Shown one piece after another: positions 46,693 through 54,558 of a stretch of DNA of 64,000 bases. Source of the DNA: Chitinophaga caeni (GTDB taxonomy: Bacteria > Bacteroidota > Bacteroidia > Chitinophagales > Chitinophagaceae); the NCBI RefSeq assembly GCF_002557795.1, contig NZ_CP023777.1:496001-560000 (forward strand). Reading direction: 5' to 3'. The notes beneath the pieces were generated by a model. It was not told the DNA's origin, did no database searches, and saw only the letters and a list, made by a program, of their open reading frames with translations. The position numbers and the translations under genes were made by a program. Numbering within the stretch: position 1 is the first letter of the stretch; each line of letters starts with the position of its first letter.

Positions 46693-48273
46693 ATGAAAGA
46701 GACACTTAAACATCAACAACCAGGATACGGTTCAACCGACTTCGATGTAATAATTTCCGGGGCAGGCCCGGTAGGTTTATTCCTCGCCTGCGAACTGGCA
46801 TTAGCTAAATGCACAGTACTGGTACTGGAAAAAGAGAGTACGCCGGGATCCGTGTTAAAGAAATTCCCATTTGGCACCAGGGGGCTGAATGCGCCCTCAA
46901 TCGAAGCCCTCTACCGCCGGAATTTACTGGATGAACTAGAGGTTCCCAAGCGGATGAAGCAGCCTCATCAAAATCATAAAAATACGCAAGACATACAGCC
47001 TAAACACCAGGTAGGACATTTTGCAGGTATACCATTTTATTCCGAAGATATTGATCATGCGCATTGGACAAACCGGTTACCTACGGCCACAGCACCTCAA
47101 CTATTGTCTGAAATGGCAGAATTAGAATCGGTATTAAGTCGCCGGGCAACGGAATTAGGCGCGGTGATTAAATACGGAACACCTGTAATGAATTTCCATC
47201 AAACAAGGGATGATGTGATCGTATATTCCGACAGCCAAGCATTCAAAGCCCGGTGGTTGGTAGGTTGTGATGGAAGTAAGAGCATCGTTCGTAAACTGGG
47301 GGGATTTGAATTTGTTGGAACAGAACCCGAGTTCACCGGCTATTCCGCTACCGTTGAGATAAGAGATCCGGAAAAACTTGCACCCGGCCGGAATGTAACA
47401 TCAACCGGGATGTACTTACTATCACAAAAAGATTATATCATCATACAAGATTTTGACGGCGGAAAATTTCATGGAGCAGGTCAAGCAGTCACGTTAGAAC
47501 ATCTGCAAGAAGTACTTCGCCGCATATCCGGGACAGACGTTACCCTTACTAAGCTCATGGTTGCAACAACATGGACAGATAGGGCCAGGCAAGCTTCCCG
47601 TTACCGGAACGGCAGGGTAATCTTAGCAGGCGATGCAGCGCACATCCATTCACCATTAGGCGGCCAAGGGCTGAACCTAGGCTTGGGAGACGCAATGAAC
47701 TTAGGTTGGAAACTAGCAGCTACCATTCATCATACAACCACCGAACACCTGCTTGACAGCTACGAATCGGAACGGCATCCCATTGGCGAAAAAGTACTCG
47801 ATTGGTCGAGGGCACAAGTTGCGATTATGAAACCTGAACCTTCTTCGAAAGCCTTGAACAGCATATTCCGTGACCTGTTAAATACCCGCGACGGCGCTAC
47901 ATATTTTGCAGGCAGGGTATGGGGAGTTTCTACCGGCTACGACCTAGGTGTGGAACATCCCTTGGTTGGCCAAAGTGTACCGAATTTTGAGTTTGAGGAT
48001 GGCACAACAATTGGTCATTATATGCATGACGGCAAGGGGCTACTGCTGGACTTCTTACAAGATTCATCGCTCGAAAACCTGGCTGCCGGGTATAAAAACC
48101 AGTTGAATTACCTACATGGAAAAGTGAAAGTACAACTGGGGATCAGTGCAGCGTTAGTCAGGCCAGATGGTGTTGTGGTTTGGGTAGATAAGGGCGCTTT
48201 TGATATTAGTGAACTGGGCAGAGAAATGGGAAGGTGGTATGTGAAGGATATAAAGCGTATCAATTCAATATAA
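46693..48273 (+). CDS. FAD-dependent aromatic monooxygenase
   Basis: This 526-residue flavoprotein belongs to the PheA/UbiH-like class A hydroxylases. The ADP-binding motif is VIISGAGPVGLFLACELALA, the DG motif is WLVGCDGSKSIVRKLGG, and the second FAD motif is RVILAGDAAHIHSPLGG. The C-terminal 130 residues form the thioredoxin-like tail usual in this group. I chose the ATG at 46693 because the upstream frame starts only at TTG. Relatives hydroxylate phenols or polyketides and some inactivate rifampicin or tetracyclines; the substrate here cannot be deduced. The AraC gene upstream suggests inducible expression. Confidence 0.88.
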   Translation: MKETLKHQQPGYGSTDFDVIISGAGPVGLFLACELALAKCTVLVLEKESTPGSVLKKFPFGTRGLNAPSIEALYRRNLLDELEVPKRMKQPHQNHKNTQDIQPKHQVGHFAGIPFYSEDIDHAHWTNRLPTATAPQLLSEMAELESVLSRRATELGAVIKYGTPVMNFHQTRDDVIVYSDSQAFKARWLVGCDGSKSIVRKLGGFEFVGTEPEFTGYSATVEIRDPEKLAPGRNVTSTGMYLLSQKDYIIIQDFDGGKFHGAGQAVTLEHLQEVLRRISGTDVTLTKLMVATTWTDRARQASRYRNGRVILAGDAAHIHSPLGGQGLNLGLGDAMNLGWKLAATIHHTTTEHLLDSYESERHPIGEKVLDWSRAQVAIMKPEPSSKALNSIFRDLLNTRDGATYFAGRVWGVSTGYDLGVEHPLVGQSVPNFEFEDGTTIGHYMHDGKGLLLDFLQDSSLENLAAGYKNQLNYLHGKVKVQLGISAALVRPDGVVVWVDKGAFDISELGREMGRWYVKDIKRINSI

Positions 48274-48637
48274 TCGTCTATTAATAATTCGATTTTACAT
48301 CTAAGTTGTCATACCAGGTTACATCAGAAACATACTAATTAATACAAATACTCGAATATTGGCTTCTACTTATTATATTTAAATTTCGTTCAACCGATAA
48401 AATGCTTTAAATCCGGCAAAGTATAGGGGATCAATTGATACACATTATAAAACACAACCTTTGTGCTATTTTATTTATACTCGTAAATTTTCAATTTTAT
48501 TTATCATTAAAATTTAGGATCCTAAAAAGTTAACCAACGGTATTAAAATATTTATAACCTAATCTAATATGACTGTTAAAATAATAACCCAGATGAGATC
48601 CGCGTATAAAACTGCGGAGATTCTCATAAAATTTTAA
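48274..48637. other. AT-rich gap with one hairpin
   Basis: No gene is seen. The composition drops sharply after 48.3 kb, marking the left edge of the second AT-rich island. At 48593-48627 ATGAGA and TCTCAT, with inner TCCGC and GCGGA, form a bulged hairpin followed by AAAATTTT. Confidence 0.4.
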
Positions 48638-48928
48638 CATACAAAATTAATATTAAAGATATATGATCTTTATAACCCTTCACAATTGCTTGTAGAGCTT
48701 ATTTTCACAAGATTACAATCTAAGAAAATACTAATTGGAAAGCTCGGAAATAACATTTTAAATATGAAAAATGTTATAATTGATTCGAAAAACAAATTAA
48801 CTTTCCCAGAAATAGAAAATGAGATTTACCCGATGATAGTTTATATCAAAAACGGGGCAATCGATAAAATTCAATATCAATCACCCAATCAAAATGGATT
48901 TGAGAATTTACTAAAGTCTCTAAAATGA
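48638..48928 (+). pseudogene. 5'-truncated thioredoxin-fold remnant
   Basis: The frame is open from 48638, just after an in-frame TAA, and contains no ATG before the codon for Met at 48764; the first alternative start is TTG at 48686. The C-terminal part looks like the second half of a thioredoxin fold: a strand (NVIIDSKNKLTF), a cis-proline loop (EIENEIYPMIVYIKNGAIDK) and a last helix (GFENLLKSLK). The CxxC half is missing. Its last bases overlap the start of the receptor gene (ATGA at 48925-48928), so the ancestral gene was coupled to that receptor. A functional short protein cannot be excluded. Confidence 0.5.
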
Positions 48929-51291
48929 ACTTAAAGTTTACCATCTGTTTGTTCCTATGTTTTTATCAGTTTATATCGCTTGCTCAAGACCGATCATTTA
49001 TTATAAAAACTATCGACTCTATTAGCAAAGCACCAATACCACTAGTAAGTATAGTAGTTACCGACGCTAAGGATTCGATATTAACGCCCCCTGTATATAC
49101 CAGCGAAAACGGCACCGCGAGCATAAGTATATCTAACTCCCATTTTGAAAAAATAGTTCTTAGAAGAATTGATTATAAAATTAAGAATATAAATATCCGT
49201 AACATAGTAGCTAATCAAGATGACGAGATTATTGTCTCATTAAATCCAAGCTATAAGAACCTACAAGAATTTACAATAACATCAACCCGATCAAAGCTTA
49301 AAATTGATATTGATCGAATTGAATTCAATGTGGAGGGCGATTCCAATTTTTTTAAAAAAAACGCGATAGATGTTATAAGGAATCTCCCTTTTATACAAAC
49401 TTCACCAAATGGTAAAATAAATTACAAGACGAATAAAAAATTACTTGTATTGGTAAACGGAAAAAAATTCGGAATCATCTCCAACAATCCGGATGCAACC
49501 TTAAAAAGCTTTCCTGCAAATGTTATTAAATCAGTACAACTAATTTCAACAGTGCCCACTAGGTATCAAAATGAAGGAGTGGATGCCATTTTGAATATCG
49601 AAACAGTAAACGGATATTTCAGAGGCACCGTTGGAAATATAGAAGGCAATATAGATACCCGGCTAGGATCAGGCGATAATTTTTATATTCTAAGCCAACA
49701 TAACAATACAACATTGCAAGCCAATTTCCGGTTTGACACCAAGCAATCGCCCTCAACATCGAAAAATTCATCTATCATTAAATCGCCACAGCCACAAAAT
49801 CAAGATAGCAAAATTCATCTAGAGAATAGAAATTATAACTACAGCGGGGAATTATCATTCAATCAGCAATTTACCCATAAATGGGCGCTGAATATATATG
49901 GAACAGCCTACAAGAATAAGGAGAGAACAGATAATAACGCGTCTTATAGCTTTCTGGATTCATCTACAGCAGATAAGGATTACCTATACCGGGGGCGAAC
50001 GGATCAACTAAGACATTCTTATGAACTTGGAGGGGAACTTTTAAAACAATTTAAAAAGGGCGGGAAAGAGCTGTCGGTAGCATTTAAATATAATCAATCC
50101 CGGTTTCAACAAATGATAGAGGGTAAAAAAATATTTACATCTTCTTCCCATTTGTTAAACAACACGGAAAACAATAGGAATAACAATGAATTAGCCGGTC
50201 GACTTTCGTACTCAATGTTATTCAAGAACAAACTGAAAATTCAATCGGGAATCTCTTATTATAAACGCTCCTATAAAAGTGATGTGACAGTTTTTGACGA
50301 AAAGACCGTTAATGAAATAGCATTTACCGATAATCAATTAAATAAAATTGTAATTTCTTCCATTTACAGTTATGTAAAAAAAAGTCATAAGAAATATGTA
50401 CTTCTCTACGGTCTCAATATTGAATTAGCTTCATATATAAATGCTGCTCAACAAGATACAGACACATCTATATTTACAATTAAGCCCCTCATAGATTTCA
50501 AATATGCAGTCACGAAATTATCGACAGCATATTTTAAATACCAAAGATCTGTCAAAAGGCCAAATGAAACCGCGATAAGTTTATCAATAAACTCAACTGA
50601 TCCCCAAAATTTATATCGAGGAAATGCCCGTTTATCACAACAAAATTACCATGCATTCTCGCTCGGAATAGAGAAATATACGAACTCAAATAAATTCAGC
50701 ATATTTACCGAAATTAATTATGATTTCAATCCAAATGTAATTTCGAATTTTACAAGCTTTGATACTACACTTAACTCATTTATAACAGATAAGCAAGAAC
50801 TTGGCAGCACCAATTCCTGGTATTTCATGTTAGGCGGCTCGTTGAAACTTCTCAAAATTGTAAATATATATCTAACTAATAGCTTAGGGTATTATTCTTA
50901 TTCGGAGAGTTCCGACAATAAAACCCTATTCAATTCAACTTATTTCAATATGACAGTATCGTTTAAAAAGTCATGGAGAATACAAGCAACAGCTATGCTG
51001 AATACAAATAGTCCCACGTTTCAAGGATATGAAGCATCCACCAGAAATTATTCAATCAGCTTGAATAAGAATTTCGCTAATGAACGGGGCTTCATAAATT
51101 TAACTTGTTTTGATTTTATTAATTCCGAATGGAAAAATAAGCAGTTAATTTCCACATCGAATCTCTACCAAAACAACATTAGCTATATCCCGGCAAGATT
51201 AGTTGGATTAACCATCGGATATAGATTTGGCAATTTAACGACCAGCCCTAAACCCATTAGAAAAGTTTTAAGTAATGATATTAAAGATTAA
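48925..51291 (+). CDS. Outer-membrane beta-barrel receptor (OMP_b-brl_3-type)
   Basis: This 788-residue protein has a signal peptide (LKFTICLFLCFYQFISLA), an N-terminal carboxypeptidase-like beta domain (IDSISKAPIPLVSIVVTD) and a plug-like domain (AIDVIRNLPFIQTSPNGKIN, FPANVIKSVQLISTVPTRYQ). The C-terminal barrel is of the type annotated outer membrane beta-barrel family in Bacteroidota. No STN domain and no SusD are present. It is AT-rich. It lies beside propeller-like genes and a thioredoxin-type remnant, and a similar receptor is at 54559. It probably moves a small peptide or protein across the outer membrane (inference). Confidence 0.82.
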   Translation: MNLKFTICLFLCFYQFISLAQDRSFIIKTIDSISKAPIPLVSIVVTDAKDSILTPPVYTSENGTASISISNSHFEKIVLRRIDYKIKNINIRNIVANQDDEIIVSLNPSYKNLQEFTITSTRSKLKIDIDRIEFNVEGDSNFFKKNAIDVIRNLPFIQTSPNGKINYKTNKKLLVLVNGKKFGIISNNPDATLKSFPANVIKSVQLISTVPTRYQNEGVDAILNIETVNGYFRGTVGNIEGNIDTRLGSGDNFYILSQHNNTTLQANFRFDTKQSPSTSKNSSIIKSPQPQNQDSKIHLENRNYNYSGELSFNQQFTHKWALNIYGTAYKNKERTDNNASYSFLDSSTADKDYLYRGRTDQLRHSYELGGELLKQFKKGGKELSVAFKYNQSRFQQMIEGKKIFTSSSHLLNNTENNRNNNELAGRLSYSMLFKNKLKIQSGISYYKRSYKSDVTVFDEKTVNEIAFTDNQLNKIVISSIYSYVKKSHKKYVLLYGLNIELASYINAAQQDTDTSIFTIKPLIDFKYAVTKLSTAYFKYQRSVKRPNETAISLSINSTDPQNLYRGNARLSQQNYHAFSLGIEKYTNSNKFSIFTEINYDFNPNVISNFTSFDTTLNSFITDKQELGSTNSWYFMLGGSLKLLKIVNIYLTNSLGYYSYSESSDNKTLFNSTYFNMTVSFKKSWRIQATAMLNTNSPTFQGYEASTRNYSISLNKNFANERGFINLTCFDFINSEWKNKQLISTSNLYQNNISYIPARLVGLTIGYRFGNLTTSPKPIRKVLSNDIKD

Positions 51292-51296
51292 GTTTA

Positions 51297-52520
51297 CTAC
51301 AAATCATCCCTAAAATGATATTTGCCTACTAATATACACTGTCCGTGTGAAATTAGATTATCACGCAATAATGACTTCAAATACGCTGAAGCTTTATTAT
51401 TAGGTTGGTGAATAATTTTATCAATCTCACTAGGCAAAAAATAGGTAAATAAAACCATTATCTGTGGAAACAATACCAGTATAATCACCAAATAAAGGCA
51501 TTTAATTACTAATATCCGAGGGGCGGATATCATATAAAGAAAGAAGGGTATTATTGCCATTTAAACTAAATAAAAAATTATTCGTAGCAGGAGCTCTTTC
51601 ACTACTATTAGTAAAAGCTTTGAAAAACAGGTTATTCCCTACACGGTATACATCAGAAAATCCATTGACGACATCGCCATGCTCCAAAAATATGCTATAA
51701 ATTCTTTATCACACTTATTATTTTCAAATTTTGTAGGGATAGAATATGTTAGCGGTAAAATAAACTTATACGTCAAAATATTATTGCAGTTCAATATATC
51801 CGATACTTCATAACTGTAGTAATCTGTATAGAATACCGATTTTTTATCACTAGATGTAAAAATATTATCATTATAGCTATAAATACGATCAAAACATTTC
51901 AATGTATCCATAGGGGCATAGTGATTCACTAAATGTATGAGTGAATCGTACTCTAATAAATGGTACAAAATCTCGGAGCTACGTCTTGCCCACTTTACTG
52001 GATTTTGATAATATAAATAGTTACCATTTTCTTTAACAATAAAATTAGCGTAATCAATTGGAGGTTTTGACAATATCGAGTTAAACTTACCGTCATATAT
52101 AAATCTATAATATACCGTATCATTATTAAAAAGACCCGGTTCAACTATTACAAAATGCCTATCTTCATCAATTATAAACTACGAATATTTTCCATCGGAA
52201 CCCGTGGTTTAATTCCCGGCAACTTCTCAATTTTCGACACAAAATCTCCGCTACTGCTAAATATAAAAATGACCTCTTGTACATTATCCCAAATAAAAAT
52301 ATGGCCATCTTCAATCCTCATTTTCTCTACACGGGCAATTTTTGTATCACTGCTATTTAGTTTAATCAAACTGTAAGAAACACTATCCATTACCTCATCC
52401 GCAGAAGCACCCAAATATTGGGAAGGGTCAAACCTAATTTCAAGTTTTTCTTTGGCAATAATTTGCCCAACAAATGAGAGTAAGATACATGCAGTAGCTG
52501 CAGCTTTTATAATGTCAAGA
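51297..52520 (-). pseudogene. Decayed 6-bladed beta-propeller gene (copy A)
   Basis: This is a paralogue of the gene ending at 52635, broken into pieces in different frames. Comparison with that copy places frameshifts near 52176, 51690, 51508 and 51437, mostly in short A/T runs, and no ATG begins the signal-peptide frame (ACILLSFVGQIIA). Matching segments are ASADEVMDSVSYSLIKLN, FVIVEPGLFNNDTVYY, FSDVYRVGNNLFFKAF and ILVGKYHFRDDL. The many independent shifts indicate real decay rather than one sequencing error. The intact ancestor would have been about 400 residues. Confidence 0.8.
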
Positions 52521-52634
52521 CATTTACAAAAAGATCATATTCAATTTCTATTGCTATTAATAATATCTGGAGTCATCAATTCAAGAGTAATATTTGGAAT
52601 CGAAAAAAATCTTATTGACATTCTTACACATAAT

Positions 52635-53856
52635 TTATAGATCACCTTTAAAATGATACTTGCCAATTAAGATAAATCCATCATCCCAACTAGTATCACT
52701 TTCGAGCATTGATTTTATAAATCCAGATGCTAAATCGTCTAATTTAACACCTAAATTGGTCAATTCACTCGATAAGAAGTATGTATAAACAAATCCTCTA
52801 TCTACAGAGATAATCCCTCTACTATCATAGAATAATGGAATATTATGGCTAATTTTAGAAGGTTGAATTTTGTTTAAAGAAAGCAATATTTTAGAATGTA
52901 AATTGTATGCAAAAATATTATCTACTTCACCAATTAAATGAGTTTTCATCGCACTTAATGTTCTTATAAATAAATTATTATCAACTCGATAGATATCATT
53001 AAAGCCAAAAATAATTTTTTCATTTTGCTTTAAATATTGAACGAATTCTATACTGCCCTTTCTATCCATATATTTTTTAGAAATAGAGTTAGCTAAGGGC
53101 AAGACAAACATATATGAATTAATATTGCCTTTATTTGATATATCATATAATTCGTAACTATAGTAATTAGTTACATAAACAGAATTATTGTCTCCCGACA
53201 TAAATATATTATCTACATAGTCATAAAAAACATCCATACGTTCAGAAGTATCAGAAGGAATATAATGATTACTCAATTGCATAAGAGAATCATATTCTAT
53301 CACATGGTACATATTATTCACTACCGAATCCTTAATTTTATAAGGTGGGTTTTGATAAAACAGGTAATTACCATTATTTAAAACTTTAAAACTAGAATAA
53401 TAAATTCGTGGCTTAGGTAAAATCGAGATAAATTTACCATCATAAGTAAACTGGTAAAAGAAATTATCATTATCATCCGTTGATTCAACTATTACTAGAT
53501 TCCTCTTACTATCAATTGTAAAACTACCAATTTTAAATTTAGCCCCCCGCCCCCCATTTACCTGATAAATTTTCTATTCGTGATACAAAATCACCATTAA
53601 TCCTAAATACAAAAATAGCTCCTTGCCAATTATCAAAAATAAAGATATGATCATCGACAATTTCCATTTTCTCAAGTCTATTGATTCTAAAATCTTTCTT
53701 ATCTAGCTTAATAATCATATACTCGACACTATCCAAAACATCTTCAGCCGAGGCGCCAACCCACTCAGCTGGGTTAAGCCTAATTTCCTGTCTCATTTGC
53801 GCGTTCGTGCATATTGAGCAAGAAATTATCAGAAACAACATCAATAAAAATCTCAT
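52635..53856 (-). CDS. 6-bladed beta-propeller protein with one frameshift at a G tract (copy B)
   Basis: From the ATG at 53856 (signal peptide RFLLMLFLIISCSICTNA) the frame runs to the TAA at 53539. The continuation lies in another frame from 53540 to 52635 without a stop. The two frames join at G6-C-G6 on the minus strand (about 53543-53555). Removing one G gives a continuous protein of about 406 residues through LSGKW, KFKIGSFTIDSKRN and YQFTYDGKFISILP. The repeated strand pattern (HIFIFDNWQGAIFVFRINGD, NNLFIRTLSAMK) fits the 6-bladed propeller family frequent in Bacteroidota. It may be phase-variable, a recent pseudogene or an assembly error. Confidence 0.72.
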
Positions 53857-53860
53857 AGAA

Positions 53861-54242
53861 CTATTTTTCACTTAAAATATATTGTATGTATTCTCTAGTA
53901 TTCTCGGGGTATTCCTTAAATGACAAAAACACTTTATGAGTTATTAAGTCTTCATCTAAGTAAAACAAAAATGGCAGATTTTTCCCTTCCAAGAATAGTC
54001 TCAATAATTCATCTGAAAGTGTATAAACCTTAAGTCCATAATTTTCAGCAGCCATCTTTACTCCAGTAAATTGCATCATCTTCAACATCGACAAAATGTC
54101 TATATTTATATTCCACCTCAGCTGGTATTAAATACTCTATATTCGACAGAGTAACATCGTATCCTTTCAAATACTCTCCAGATAAATCGAACTCTTGTAT
54201 GACATTTCCATAATCAACTATAACTTTATTAATTTCTTTCAT
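53861..54242 (-). pseudogene. Hypothetical gene with one frameshift (about 126 residues)
   Basis: Two overlapping frames join near 54060. The first starts at ATG 54242 (MKEINKVIVDYGNVIQEFDL) and runs to DDAIYW. The second continues as VKMAAENYGLKVYTLSDELL to the stop at 53861. Removing one base next to the TGG codon restores one protein. No signal peptide or known domain is visible. The stop lies 4 bases before the start of propeller copy B, so they were probably translated together. I do not recognise the family. The single shift could be an error or a recent mutation. Confidence 0.55.
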
Positions 54243-54289
54243 TGTTGTCCGGCTAAAATTGAATTAAATTAACTTAGATTCCTTACCTG

Positions 54290-54495
54290 GTCAAGGACAT
54301 AAGCGAAGGATGATCTATTCGGCCCTACCAAGAGAACCGTGGAACTTCGCACTTTTAATAGCGAAGCGATACAGTAGTACAAAAGCTGGATCCCGCGATC
54401 AAATTGGCGGCCGTGATGGCCAATTTGTGCCCTTTCTTGGTACTTTTTTGGGCAAGCAAAAAAGTACAAATAAATGTGCAGGTGGACATTGAATC
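54290..54495. repeat. Hairpin-rich interspersed repeat
   Basis: This GC-richer segment stands out in an AT-rich island. It holds a perfect 11-bp hairpin (GTACTTTTTTG, loop GGCAAG, CAAAAAAGTAC) and an 8-bp hairpin (AAATTGGC ... GCCAATTT). A clear GAACCGTGGAACTTCGCAC tract precedes them. I have seen very similar text in other Bacteroidota genomes, so it is probably a dispersed element. No protein is encoded convincingly. Confidence 0.55.
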
Positions 54496-54558
54496 GAACA
54501 TTTGAGGCGATGATAATTTTTCATTGAAAATTTAGTCGGACAATAATGAATAAATGGA

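Noticed and set aside
54310..54492. A 60-codon frame in the hairpin element as a gene
   Set aside because: It reads through both hairpins and has no family or ribosome-binding context.
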